Shown here: positions 33,501 to 45,900 of the stretch, piece after piece
Layout: each line of letters starts with the position of its first letter
How positions within the stretch are numbered: position 1 is the stretch's first letter
DNA from: Setomelanomma holmii
Lineage: Eukaryota; Ascomycota; Dothideomycetes; Pleosporales; Phaeosphaeriaceae
Assembly: GCA_010015745.1 (NCBI GenBank)
Contig: ML978187.1
Coordinates: 124,001-188,000, forward strand
Length of the DNA stretch: 64,000 nucleotides
Reading direction: 5' to 3'
Translations under genes and position numbers: made by a program
Notes under the pieces: generated by a model
What the model was told of the DNA's origin: nothing
The model's input: the letters and a program-made list of their open reading frames with translations, nothing else
Database searches by the model: none

Positions 33501-36500
33501 AACAAAGTTAAGACGAAACGGCCCTTCATAGGCCATTTGTCGATTCGCTACTGCTTTTGGTCTTTGAAATCTTGGATCATGAAGCAGGGCACGGTCGGGA
33601 ACATCACTCCCACATTGCGGATCAAGCGGCCCCCATCCCTGCCCCACCCTTGCACCCTGCCCTGTAATGGAGTCCGTCCACCTCTGGCGCTGGACGTAGT
33701 CAGATCGCGAAGTTGCGCGTCGCTTGCCAGTCCTATTAAGCAGATCTGAGATTGAATGGCGGTGTGGTATGCGTGGGTGAAGAAAAGAAAATCCCTTGCT
33801 AACAAGCGCATGCTCTGCTAACTTTCCTTGACGGCCGTTCTCGCTTCAAAGATTGCGCGCCTGTCTCGAGCATCCACTTGGTGCTTTGAAAATTCCTTCT
33901 GCGCGATCGGAGGTGTGAATCTGACATCATGCATCATGAAGCCACTCAGCAGGATGATATTAGGCGTCCGTGCGCCTCGAGCCGGGCAGAAATTGCCATG
34001 ACTGTGGAGATGCTAATTCGCAATTAATCGTGTGACGCATGACTCTCCCTAAAGTTGGTTAAACTGGTAAGAAGAAGTACGACGGCAGGCTGTCACATTC
34101 AAGCTGTTGCGGGCAGCAAACCAAGGCAATGTCTAGCTGTGACTCGTGCTGTCGCATCGTCCACTCGCTGCGAACCGTGGGGACTTGCTCTTCCTATTTC
34201 CTCATTCGATGGCGGCGGTGCGACGCCATGGGGCCATTTAATTCGACGTGTACGCGAGATGTCAAAGCTCAGATAATGCCTTGGTTGAACGTCACATCCT
34301 GCGTAGAACAATCGTGGGCTCCGCAACCGTGCTTCGCTGCAAGTCACAGTGACCGGACGATAGGGGATGCGAGACCGTTGTGGTCGAATTGGCTGAGAGT
34401 CAGCTGTTCATCCGCTGAATTCCTGCTGTTTTGCTCGAAATGCCCTCATGTGCTCGTAATTATGGTATCATCCAAGGTCACGCCATGAGCTGAAGGTAGC
34501 TTCACCCACTCTCATTTCTCCATAGCGAGTAAGACCCGAAACCGGCTGTAATAGTTGTCAAGATGTCCTCGTAAATACTGGCTTTTAGCTGCGGGACCGC
34601 ATGACACGGGCCGGATAAGGCCTGATGCCGATGGGAGCGTACGGAGCGGAAAGCATCCCCAATTCCAGGGAGAAAAAGTTGGAAGTAGGTTGCCAGACAT
34701 CCTGAGCCTTCCCATCTGTCTTTATGAGAGGCACAATTGACACTGACGCAGTCTAGTCCTGGATCTCTGTTGCTGCCGTGCTGTGTGCCTTCACGATTGC
34801 AATCCCGGAGTTTGGTGGAATTCAGTATAGTTTGATGCAGCGCTTGGCCCAAGCCATCCTAGCTCATAACTCTGAGATCGCCGCTCTGGGGAAGATCGAC
34901 GGTGTGAACAGGCGTTAGCGACCGGGGTGCTGGCGGTGAAGCAACGAGCCTTGTCCGCCTGGCTTTGAGTGGGTCAAACGCTTAGATTCTGCCACGGGCA
35001 GAATCTTTCGTGCAACAATGCGAGGTGGGGCAGGTCATGACGCTATCAGCATGGGGGTTAGCGGCCTTGAAAACGTGAGTCTGGCCGCCTTGCTTGGTCG
35101 CGGAGCTGGGCGATCGTGAGCATGGCAAAGAGGATGTGTTTCATGATGGCGGAAGGATTTTGTCGACTCCGTTGAGAATAGGCACTCGGCTCTCATTTCC
35201 TCGGACGCCGTGCTGGGTCCTGTGTCCAATCGTTTCAGCATATCGCAACGCGTACCTTTCGCGATAGGCAGAGTTTGTCTGGGCTTGATTGCTATCAAGC
35301 AGCCCCTACTAAGAGCAATCTTGAGGTAGAGATAAGAGACATCTCATGCGTTGTGGGCCGCGACTGTCAGCTCACCTGAGGCCCAGTAGAGCAAATTTGT
35401 CCTCAGCCACCCGCAACGTCGGTCTCAGACAAGCCAGGGCCACAGGCACGGCCACGCGTAGGCGCGCGCAACCGTCGAACAAGGGACCGTGGAACGGAGA
35501 GGCGTGTCAGGAACCTTCGCAAGCGGAAGCCTCAAGCAGCCAAAAGAGTTTCTCATAGACGACGCGTACATGTTTTCTCAGCGCTGGCTAGTAAGTGGCA
35601 TGCAGAAGTGTCGAGGCGTCCGTCTGATAATGCGGGGAAGTTGATGAAGCTCCTCACACCGGTGCTTGCGACGAGCCAATTGAGTGTGTTGAGAGATGAA
35701 CCTGCCCTGGCATTCGAGACTTGCCATATTTGGGTACGGCGTATCAGCAGATGCGGCACCCACGGCATTGCGGTTTCAATTGTCGATCTGTCGAGCAGGA
35801 CGTGAAGACAGGCTGCGTAGAGCTTCTCCACGCTCCACGCTCCATGCTCCAGACGAGAAGCTTGGGGTGCGTTTGTGGGTGCCCTCAAGCTCTGTTTTCT
35901 GGCCTCATACGGTCATAAGCGGTCATAAAGCTGCCAAAGCCAAATTGTGTCCTCGCTTGCACGCACGCACCAGTACGCAGGGGCCACAGAACCATGGAGC
36001 TTATTCCCTGCGTGGCGTCTGATTGGACCTAGGCCGACCGCCTTTTGGGAAGGCGCGATGGAGATCTGACCTCTGCTGAGAGCAGCTCGAGGAAGGAGCG
36101 CGGGACAAATATTCAAGGGCAGCGGGAGCGGAAGCCTCTATCGTGTCGAGCATTCAGGTACCGCGAGAAGCCACACATGAGCTTGTTCACGATGCGACAC
36201 ACAACGAGAGCGCGCTTTGTGTAGTGCTTATGTCACCGTTTTCAGCGCCGCAACGGCTCGCCAAAACAGAACTGCCATGACATCACGAGATGGGCACGTG
36301 CGGCGGTGCCAGAAGCTCGTCACAGCGCCCCATTTCGCGTGCGTGGCTTGACAGCGCCGGCCACAGAAGCAAGCAAGCAACGGCCTGTTATGGCAACACG
36401 AGCCTCGCTGGCGGCTCGCAAATTGCGGAGTCGTTTGGCCTCGCAATGGACTGACTGATGAATCGTGCCAGTCCGCGAGCCCCCGCGCCCTCTGTCATCA

Positions 36501-36900
36501 GCCTATGTGGGCTGGCTGAATAATGGCAAAGCAAGGTCGAGCGCGATATGTCGCCGAGCGAAACACGAGAGCGATGATGCGATGGGCAGTGAGTAATGAG
36601 CGGAATGCGAGAAAGCCTGCTGTTGCACCGTTTCGAGTTGTGGCGGTGCCAGACTCGCCGCTCGCGGGAGATTGGACTTGCGTGCGGCTCGGAGTTCTGA
36701 TAAAGAGAACCACAACTTGTGCTGTGCGCAAATCGGTGGCACCACCGCGAGGCGTGTACCTCGAGGTTCCTTTGTTGTCGCTCCGCCGTCGGCGCCGCTG
36801 CAGATTTGCCCCCCAGAGGTGCCATCGAGCCGTTAGGTGCAGTGCTGCCGCGCTCCTCTCCGCTCTGCCCCATGTCTGATAGCAGCAGAACCGGTTGCTG
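30511..36900. other. Gene desert of about 6.4 kb
   Basis: No open frame on either strand shows a domain, signal peptide or persuasive splice structure. Small-scale structure includes a short GTGTGATC-type repeat near 30630-30660, a tandem TAGCCATTACC pair near 31560-31582, a perfect hairpin at 34984-35006 and a tandem CGGTCATAA(G/A) pair near 35910-35930. No transposase, reverse transcriptase or integrase fragment was recognised. Base composition does not look extremely AT-rich by eye. Confidence 0.5.
34984..35006. other. Perfect 10-bp stem, 3-nt loop hairpin
   Basis: AGATTCTGCC (34984-34993), loop ACG, GGCAGAATCT (34997-35006). The arms are exact reverse complements. No neighbouring gene explains it. 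Confidence 0.85.
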
Positions 36901-37497
36901 CCGCTTGGCTGCGTGTCCTGGTCTGTTGGGTAATTCGCTTGTGCAAATCCTGGTGCAGCCGTGCATTGGTCGCTGCAGAGCCCTGCTCGCCCGTGCGGTA
37001 ATCCTTGGTAGATAGCCTAGGCGTCCATCGATTTTGGCCCATCCCGGCTGCTGCCACCCCCAATAGTCGACGCTGCGCTACTGCTTCTCAACACTCTCCC
37101 CTCTCATCAATCCTCTCCAACATTTCTCTAGGCCATTGCCAGCCTTCACCTCCCTTTAATAGGCCCCACGCAGTGCATCACGCAGCGTCTGGTTTTCGAA
37201 CAACGACCTCTACCGGTCTTATCTCGACTCCAGCAGCCACACACAGGTACCTTCCCGGTCCTATCATACGAGCGCCTCTTCTGTGTATACACGGAAGCCA
37301 CCGGCCTCGCACTCCGCAGTCTTTCGTACCTCGAAAGCTGCACATACAGATTCGAGTACCCTCACGGTCCGAGTCTCTCTCCGCCGACTTCGACGTTATC
37401 GCAGCTTTGACTAGCTGTGTGTACCCGCGGCGTGCCCTCCTCCTCGGACGCCCTCCTGCAAGCGCAAGCTTCAGCATCGTTCTTCCACCTAATCTCT

Positions 37498-37634
37498 GTG
37501 AGTGCACTGCGAACGCGGCGGTGAATTGGTATGGGCGATAAGGTGGTGTGCTTTGCCACTAGATGCTTACCATTTATTCGGCTCGCTTGTCTCGCTCGCT
37601 CGCGCCGGATCTGGGTCACTAACATCAAATGCAG
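37498..37634 (+). other. Candidate 5'-UTR intron of the CBM21 gene
   Basis: GTGAGT donor at 37498, CACTAAC branch, and ATGCAG acceptor ending at 37634, about 100 bp before the start codon at 37732. It sits in a long pyrimidine-rich leader. Confidence 0.5.
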
Positions 37635-37731
37635 ATAACCACCACCTCACAAATTCTTCTAATGCCCGCAACACCCTAGACTCCACTCTCAACCCATTCG
37701 TCTGCTTCCTCAACCCCAAGAAGCCGGCCGA

Positions 37732-39961
37732 ATGCCTTACACTCCGCCGTCCCAGCGGTCGCCAGCATCCTCCAAGACCAACAGCCCTATCCTCAGTCGC
37801 AACCATTCCTACATCGACCCCAGCTCGCTCTCACCAGCCACATCGCAGCGGCCAGCGCTGCCCCGGTCGGTGTCCTCCACGTCGTATCTCAACAAGCACC
37901 GCCGCCAGCCGTCGTCTGCCACTGCCGACAACACCGCTGCAAATGGCCATGTTGTGAACGGTAACGCAGACCTGGCCTCCGAGGCCAGTCGTTCTCGCGG
38001 GTCTTCGAACGGTAGCCTCCGCCAGTCTCCCTCCCCTGTGAACGATCTTCTGATTCCGTCAGGTGCGATCACAACTCCTCCTGATTCCTCGGACGATGAA
38101 GAGCGAGGCCGGAGCATTGGCAACCTGCGAGAACTTCAAGAGGCACTGCAATACATCGACGTAAAGCGAACACCCTCGCCCGCCCGTGATGCAGTAACCG
38201 CGACGCCAACCAAAACGCCTCAGCCCGTGACAGCTGCTCGCTCGCTCTCGGCGGAAGCCCGCAAGATCTCCCACTCTCGCTCATCGAGTGAGATCACCCT
38301 GTCGCAACATCTGACCCACCCTCTCGACACCGACCCCATCATCAGCTCTTCAGACGGTAGCGACGCCGAGGATGATGAGCTGCGGATAAAACCGCCTCTA
38401 CTCCGCAAGAAGTCTGGAGAGCTGGTGAAGCCAGCACTTCGTCCTCCGTCTAGGCGACGACCCTCAAGCATGCCGGGCACTCCCACGTACTCGAAAGCTG
38501 TGCACTTCAATGAGGACATCGAGCAGGTCCGTCACTTCCTGCAGGTTGACCGACCAATCGCCGTGAGCGCTGGCTCGTCACCAGTTGAGACATATGACAG
38601 CGAGAGCGAGTACCCATTCGATGTGCCATCAAAGACACCTGAGTGGGAGATCAAGCTTGCCAATTTCCCTTCCTCGGAGACGTATGAACGTCACACAGCT
38701 CCTGTCCGCGTGGAACGCATCTTCCTCGCCTCTGATAACCAAACGCTCGTTGGCAACATCGCTTGTGCGAACATCTCCTTCCAGAAGTTCGTCGTGGCTC
38801 GCTTCACACTCGACTACTGGAAGACGACCTCGGAAGTCGTCGCCGAGTTTAACCACGACGTTCGCAAGAAGCAGAAGGAAGATGGCTACGACCGCTTCAA
38901 CTTCAACATCAAGCTAGCTGATCAGGCGAATCTTGAGTCCAAGACACTCCTGCTCTGTGTACGCTACCAGGTCAATGGCCAAGAATACTGGGACAACAAC
39001 AACTCGATAAACTATCAGGTTGATTTCTCCAAGAAGGTCAAGCAGCAGACTAAGCGATCCAATGGTGGCCTAGGTGCTATCCCGCGAAGCAGGCACGCTC
39101 CTCTCGCACCACGACCTCGATCCATGCCACCCTCGGTTGACGATGACTTTAGCAACGACTTTCACTTTGGCAGCCCTCGCACTGTCGTCCTTTCCGATTC
39201 CCCAGGCCCTTCACTTCGGCTGAAACCCAAGAGCAAGCGTGGAAGTCTCTTCCCAGATCAAGCCCCTCGCCGCCCTCAGGGTGGCGGTCAGGCTTTCGCT
39301 TCACGCTACGACTTCGGTGCCTCCCTCTCGAAGGCGCTGTCGTCTGCTCAGAACGCGATGGGTGATGAAAGTGGACTCACGACCAATACGACCAGCCTTG
39401 CTAACAAGGGATACTTCGACCGTCCTGCCCAGGCCACGAAGGCTCACACCACTGGCGCGCCCATTCCTGGCACTCGTCCTGATTCCTTGTCGTCTGAGAA
39501 GCCCGATCTTCAGTCAGCAGAGTACAACGAGTTGATCCAGAAGTTTTGCTTTGTACGTTCTCAACCTCAGCCGCACCACCCCGGTAGCATGGCCTAGACG
39601 GACACTAACCAGCATTCAGTTTGGCACTCCTTCAGGAAAAGTGTCTCCACCTGGTACCACTCCAGCCACCAACGACAAACACATGGATGGAGCCATGGAG
39701 TACGTGCTGAACAACAGCTCTGGTAGCACCAACTCGTCCGCTACTAGCAGCCCTCCTTCTCCTGCTATGCCCCTCATGGTCGATGGAGCGAATGACGTGG
39801 TCGCTCGAGTCCCATCGTCATTCTTATCTCGCTCAACATCTCCAGGACCTGTCACGGGCTCTGGTCCCGAGGATCTCCTGGCGTCTCAATATCAATATGG
39901 CTACAACATGCCAGGTGGCATGTTCCATAAGCGAAGTCACACCCCTACAGCTTGTGTCTGA
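37732..39961 (+). CDS. Glycogen-targeting PP1 regulatory subunit (CBM21)
   Basis: Exons 37732-39552 and 39620-39961 (720 residues; GTACGT donor, ATTCAG acceptor). The long N-terminal half is disordered and rich in Ser, Pro and Thr. At about residue 260 it carries a PP1-docking RVxF-type motif, KAVHFNEDIEQVRHF. A CBM21 glycogen-binding domain follows: VRVERIFLASDNQTLVGNIA, then CANISFQKFVVARFTLDYWK, FNFNIKLADQ and YQVNGQEYWDNNNSINYQV. This combination defines the GAC1/PIG1/PIG2 class, which brings type-1 phosphatase to glycogen and activates glycogen synthase. It acts in the cytosol on glycogen particles. The start is the first ATG after the leader intron. Confidence 0.92.
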
Positions 39962-40982
39962 GCACTGCCTTGCTTGATGCTGCTGGGGTACCTTCCCGCA
40001 TAACGAATCTTCTTGGAAACGGAGACACGCTTACAATCTAATTGATACGACGAGTGGAGCGGACGCTTCAGTCTTCTGAAGTTGAGCGCTCACGAGTCTC
40101 TTTCAGTACGGTCCGCAACGTTCTTATAATTCCAGCGGTCGATTTTCTCCACGATGTGTCCTTGCGGGCCATCGTCTTTTCAGCATATCGAGGACGGCCT
40201 TCTTGCTGCATTTTCCGGTCCGGCTTCTTGCATGTCCTTTTCAGCCAGGCTTATCACGGCGTTACTCGGGGTCTTTCTATCTCTACCTGATCTTTCACAA
40301 ACCATAGAATGGTTGTAATGCTCTCTTCCTTGAGCAACCCCACTCTGGTTTCGGCGTTACAAGTCGGTCGCTACCGACACCTTGTGGGTTTGCAAAAGCT
40401 ATGTTTGTTCCTGCATTTTACAGCGAGTTCCTCATTTTTATCACCCTTCTCATCGGGCCGTCGCACGTAGGAGGACGGCGGAGCAGAAGAATGGAAAGTT
40501 GTTGCAGTCGAGTTCAAATTGTCGGTCCGTGGTTCGTTCTTCGTTTGGTATCGTGTGTATTGCTATGCGGCGCTTGGGACTGGACATGGGATTCGATGGG
40601 AAGCAGAGGAGTGGCAACGGATGGCTCAGCGAGCAACCGGCCTATATACCAGCAAATGCCAAAAACATCGCATATCCTCAATCTTACTGTCCCCACTGCA
40701 AGTGCACCTCGTGAGCAGGATCTGAGCGCCAGCCGAGCCAATCGTGAAGCCGCAGCGGTGTGGATCGTGAGGTCTTGGCTGCCATGTGACCGTTCTGCCA
40801 GTGGGCAGGTACCCACAAGGGACCGAATGCCGCTGACCGCCTGCCACTTTTTGACTGATTGGACCCCGGATTTCCTGTAAGCTCCAACCTCAACCCGCAT
40901 TCGCGCTTCTTCACGATATTTGCTCGGTCTAATCACACACGCCCGGAGCACTTTTCCGGCTGTGCGTTCCCAGCGTGTCACG
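39962..40982. other. Intergenic: 3' flank of the CBM21 gene and promoter of the EBP gene
   Basis: About 1 kb. Long overlapping open frames on both strands (40401-40981) have no recognisable domain and are treated as chance. Confidence 0.45.
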
Positions 40983-42369
40983 ATGTCTTTCTTCGGCAGC
41001 GGTCAGAAAGCCGTGCCGCCTCCCCCGCCTCCGTCCATTCCTCGTTCAGGACCCACGATCGATGCCACGACGGTCATCTCGCTGCTCGGTGTGCTCGCAC
41101 TACTCGGTGGCGCGTACGCCGCGTCCATCAAAGTGCTTCCCAAGACCGTGTCGCTGAAGACCCGTGTCCTCTTCATCTGGCACTTGTTCGACGCGCTGAT
41201 TCACTTTGTCTTCGAAGGCTCATTTCTGTGGAATTGCTTCTTCGTCTCATACGCCCTGCCCACCACGTTCAGCGCTGCGAGCCGCAAGCACGCACAGTCC
41301 ATTACGCTGTTTACGCCGCCGGATGTGTACTGGCTCGGCAAAGAGGACTTGTTGTTCGGTGCGAGTTATGGGACGGGCCCGTTTAGTCGGCTGTGGCAGG
41401 AGTATGCGAAGGCGGATAAGAGGTGGGGAGGTACGGATTTGACGGTCGTGAGTCTTGAGGTATTGACGGTGTTTGTGGCGGGCCCGTTGGCGTGTTGGAT
41501 TTGCTGGCTTTTGACCAAGGATGAGAGGAAGGGGACGTTGAAGGTATGTGTTTCGTGTACGGGGGATGTGGGATTGGTGCTGATAGTTTGTGTAGAAGTA
41601 CTTCTGGATGACGATTCTGGCGACGGGCGAGATATATGGAGGTGAGTCACGACCCAAAGAGACCTGTTTATTATACACTACTGTTGTGGATTCCAAGAGG
41701 TGCACGTGTGGCTGGCCAGTTGTGAGGCGCGTGTGGGTCCTCTTCGGGAAGTGTTGAGATGAGTGGAGTGCTGGCGATGCGAGTATAAGGCTGACACGTG
41801 GTTCACCGCAACTTAGGCTGGATGACTTTTGTCCCTGAGTGGTTGACGGGCAGTCCCAATCTCGACACGTCGAATTGGATGTATCTGTAAGTGCACCTTG
41901 TCTCTTTCAGCTCAGGGCGGATGGGAGGGAGGCGGCCCACGTGTTGCTGCTCTGGTCGTCTTCTTCCCCACCTCGACATCACATGTCAGCTTCCATCGAT
42001 GTCTGCATTACTCCCACCACTCCTGGATCTTCCCATCAATCCTTTACCACCCCTTTTCGCACACATTCGCATCGTTCCTGAGCCAGATGCGCTGGCCCTG
42101 CATATGCGCTGGTGGGCGGGCCGCGGACCCACTTTTCATACCCCAACCACACCGCCAATCGAACTCGAGCTCCAACGCCAACATCAAAACAACAAACATG
42201 TGAAAGAAAGGTCTTAACAGCATACAGATGGCTCTACCTCTTCTTCTTCAATGGCCTCTGGGTCGTGTTCCCAGTCTGGATCCTCTGGGAAGCGTATAGT
42301 GCTATGAGCTCGGCGATGAGTCAGACGGAGATGGTGGATCTGGTGAATTATTTGAAGAAGGATGATTGA
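40983..42369 (+). CDS. EBP-type sterol delta8-delta7 isomerase (EXPERA family)
   Basis: Exons 40983-41543, 41596-41641, 41817-41886 and 42228-42369 (272 residues; all phases close). The protein starts MSFFGSGQKAVPPPPPP and has about five membrane segments. Motifs match emopamil-binding protein: IWHLFDALIHFVFEGSFLWN (first catalytic His/Glu region), LWQEYAKADKRW (conserved Glu) and FFFNGLWVVFPVWILWEAY (conserved Asn/Trp). EBP moves the sterol C8=C9 double bond to C7=C8 in the ER. Most fungi rely on the unrelated ERG2 for this step, so this protein may be a parallel enzyme or act on another sterol. The last intron (341 bp) is longer than the others. Confidence 0.85.
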
Positions 42370-42404
42370 GAGGGTGGGATGGGGTTATCAAAGTAAGGAA
42401 GCGG

Positions 42405-42500
42405 TGTTGAACAGTGAAGTTCACTAGAAGCGGGCAAAGGAGAGTCTGGCGGACATGCTAACCAAGGCCCTGCCTAGGTGTGATCTAGCAAGGCGGAGCA
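42405..42500 (+). mobile_element. Copia-type retrotransposon RNase H remnant (plus copy)
   Basis: The plus strand reads RAKESLADMLTKALPRCDLA at about 42436-42495, the conserved C-terminal end of Ty1/copia polyproteins. Upstream NSEVH, then TAG, then KR suggests a degraded upstream segment. Only the last ~30 codons of an element are present. It lies just 3' of the EBP gene. Confidence 0.75.
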
Positions 42501-42525
42501 CCAGTTCGGTCGGGTCCTTTCCTCT

Positions 42526-42568
42526 AGCCAACTATGCCCTCTCCTCTAGCCAACTATGCCCTCAACCT
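42526..42568. repeat. 21-22 bp tandem duplication between the copia remnants
   Basis: The unit TCCTCTAGCCAACTATGCCC occurs twice in direct succession. It lies where the two inverted copia fragments meet. Confidence 0.8.
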
Positions 42569-42710
42569 TTCTAAATCACATCTAGGCAGGGACTTGGCTA
42601 GCATGTTAGTCAGATTCTCCTTTGGCTTCCCGTACACCGACCGAATCTCTCCATTCTGAACTCGTTCTCGGAGGTAATGAAAACCCACATGGCAAGGTCG
42701 TTTCGCCGTA
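42554..42710 (-). mobile_element. Copia-type retrotransposon RNase H remnant (minus copy)
   Basis: On the minus strand: CHVGFHYLRERVQNGEIRSV, then YGKPKENLTNMLAKSLPRCD, then LERLRA and TAG at 42554-42556. This is the same polyprotein end as the plus copy but divergent (ENLTNMLAKSLPR against ESLADMLTKALPR). The two copies form an inverted pair. A possible LTR remnant may extend towards 42850. Confidence 0.8.
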
Positions 42711-42961
42711 CGGCAGAATTCCCGATAATGTGGTTCGATCTTTCAACTTGCTCACACCCTCATACTTTATTATGGGTCGTGCATCCGTTGATTGTCAACT
42801 TGCTTTCGACCCATTAGCGACGGGAGAGGAGAGTCGAAGCGTAAAAGGATTGAACTGCCCACTGTATATAAATTCATGAAATGCAAATACGACATCGGAC
42901 ATGAGGATAACGCAACATTCCCCGAATGTTGGCTTGCCCGCTGTAACACCCCTCCATCTCA
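42711..42961. other. Possible LTR remnant / 3' flank of TTI1
   Basis: AT-richer sequence with a TATATAAA-like run near 42862. It may be the rest of a copia LTR upstream of the minus-strand remnant, but no terminal repeat pair could be shown. Confidence 0.25.
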
Positions 42962-45900
42962 TCAAATCTCCACAAACTTCCACCCCGCCCTCCCTTCCGG
43001 CCTCTTCACTCCCTTCCATCCACCCCTAGCTTCAGCATCCTTCCGTTTCTTATACAACCTCAACCACACCGCATCAGTATTACGCTTCTCAAGCGCCCGC
43101 TTAACATCTTCCCGTTCCAACACCGGATCCAACATTGCCAAGATATCATCAAAGCGCTCATCTGGGATCGTTACGTGTTCCGCAACAGCGCAGAGGAATT
43201 TGACAAGGCTGGTCCAGATCATGCGGGATGGTGCGTCGATGTATAATTCCGGTCTATATGCATTCACATTGGAGGCGGAGGGTGTGGTGATGGCAAGACT
43301 GTTAAAACCAGTTTCGATGGTTTTCAAGCTTGATGACGGGCTCGTGTTATTGAATCCGCGACTTCGTGTACTTCCCCTCGGATCAGAGCGTTGTTTCGTT
43401 CGCCGATACACACTCTTAAACGCACCCCACGCCTCATCTATCCGGCTGCGCATAAAATCCCCAGCATGTGTACACATCAATGCCATGATGTCTAGGGCAT
43501 TAGACACGACGTATGCTTCTGGATCCTGCAGTCTTGGTACGAGCACAGGCCAAAGCGTGTTGATCAGCGGCAGAAAAGAATTTTCGTGCTTTGCGAGCGC
43601 GGGGATGGTGGTGCCGAGGAGGGAGAGGAGGGATTTGCGCAGACTGGGCGAGGAGGTGGTGAGGTAGTGTTGTGTGAGTTGGGAGATTTTGAGGAGGAGG
43701 TCGAAGGTTCGTGGGGCGGGGGGTGATGGGTCTTCTCTGTGTGGATCGGAAAGGGGCTCGAGATCGTCTTGTTGTGGTTCTTGTGGATCTGTTGATGTTG
43801 TAATTTCGTCTTTCCATGGTTTCCGGGGGAAGGGCGTGTCGGTAGATTTCTCATTTTCTTGCTTTCTCTTCCGCTCATCCTCGTTTAGTCTTCGAAGCGC
43901 TTCAACGACGTCCGCCATGGTAAGAGTTTTCTTCTCATGCCCATGAGATTTGTCCTTACTGCCGTCCATTATGGCTAGTTGTGGTGCTTTGACGCCCTCT
44001 TCAGTCATACCCTTCAATACCGAGAAGAGCAATTCCGTGAGCTTGGGGTACCCATGGTACCGTTCCAATGCATCGAAGATGCTTCCAACAAGATCGTCCA
44101 GGTAAGGTAAAAGTGAAGGACCGCAAAGTCTCATCATCATCAAGAGGACTTGAGGTGCTTGAGGTGACACGTCCCCAACCGCGAGCTTCAAGCCTACAGC
44201 ATTGACGATATAGTCGACATTTGCGACGACCAATTCACCCGCATTGGCATATCCACATTCGTGCGAAATAATGTTAAGACAGGTCAAAGCGTGCTCTCGT
44301 AGTGCATCATTTGGATCGCCCAAGTGATGTAGGACTGGATAAAGTACTTCGCTGAGCTCGGGGCGAAATTCGCTCTTGTATCGTGACGCCTGCAGAGCTA
44401 TCGTCTCAAAAGCGAGCGCATAGAAGTGCCACGATAGATCTGCACCAGGATCTCGTTGAGTAAGCATAGTGATTGAATGAGCGTAGAGATCATCGAGGAG
44501 CTGTTCCCGCGCACTCGGCATTCCTGTATCGATGAAATCTTCAAAGGATAGGTTTGTCTTTCCCACGTCTTGGAGCAGATTCACGGCGACCCAGAAGCTA
44601 GCCAAACGCGATTCTTGGGTGCCCGTGTCAACCGTTCTTGTAAGCTCTTGTAGGACCGTAAGCGCCGAATGCGATCTCGCAAGCTCTTGAACTAGGAGCC
44701 TGAACTCGTTCATCGTAATTTCTTGGCCTTTGAGCCGCAGTTTCAGGGGCTGGAACTTTAGGGCAGTCGAGGAGCTCAGAACCATGTCCTGTCCATGTTG
44801 TTGCACAGCAATCTCCTCTAATCCGTTTGCATCAGCCAGAACCGCGGAAACACCATCGCGCAGACCATCTGCAAGCCTTTCATCGATCAACGTCGGATCT
44901 TGGTCGAAGAGTCGCAACGTCACCGATATCTGATGGATGATCTGACGTCTAGCGTGATCATCTTTGGATTGCATCACTCTGGGGAGTGAAACGACCCAGC
45001 CGTGGAGACTTTCGCGCAAAAGGTCCGATAATGACCGGTCTACTGACAGCATTGTCTTCAGCTCTGTCTCGACTGTGTCTTGACCATCTCCGCGTCCCGC
45101 AAGACTGATCGCAGTCTCAACGGCCATTCCCGTACATGCGGCCAGAGACGTGCTACACTCACGTACGATATGAAGGCACAATTGTAAGAGCGCCATACGT
45201 ACTTCCTGTTTGTCATGATTCCGCAGTCTGCACACATTTGCAAGCGCAATCTTGATCTGAGATGCGGTAGCTTGGAGCCAGGAGACCGTGCGAGCTACTT
45301 TGGTGCCCTTTGACGTGTCCGCGGTGGTCGTCCGAGGTAAATTCTGAGTCGTTCGATCGCTTATCAGGCGTACGAGCAGTGCAGAAAGCACGCTCAGACT
45401 CTGTTCGACAACGCGAAATCCAGGTCGATTGCTACTGGCAGGTGTCAACACTTTAGTGAGCGAAGACACGATTCTTGGGAGGAAACTAGCCAGCGCATCA
45501 TCATCGGCGATTGAAACAATGACGGCGTTGAGCGCGAGTACAGATTGTAGTCTGGTGTTGTTTGAATTGCTGTCGGTAAGGCTGTCAAGCGTCACAAGTA
45601 CGGCCTCTCCCAGTGCTGGGATGTTAGAAGTACCAGTGATCGCGTCTCTCCCTTGTTTCGTTCGAGAGGCTTCAGTCATGAGCTCCGCGATACACTTGAA
45701 CGCCAGCGACTGCAGCTCCTCGGATGTGGCAGTGACGCCACTCTCACCAGAGGAGGGTTTGGCCAGAAAAGTGAAGAGAATCAGCAACTGTCCTGCAAGC
45801 GCAGGTTCCAGACCTCCTCCCCAGCCTGCCTGTAGCAGTGTAGAGATATATTCAAGACAAAGTTCTAGAGCGTGGACTGGTACCTGTCGAGAAAGTCTGA

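Noticed and set aside
36388..36966. 192-codon minus-strand frame in the gene desert
   Set aside because: Arg/Ser/His-rich composition of a chance GC-rich frame; no domain.
40401..40981. Overlapping 150-codon frames on both strands before the EBP gene
   Set aside because: No domain or splice structure; the stretch fits promoter and 5' leader.
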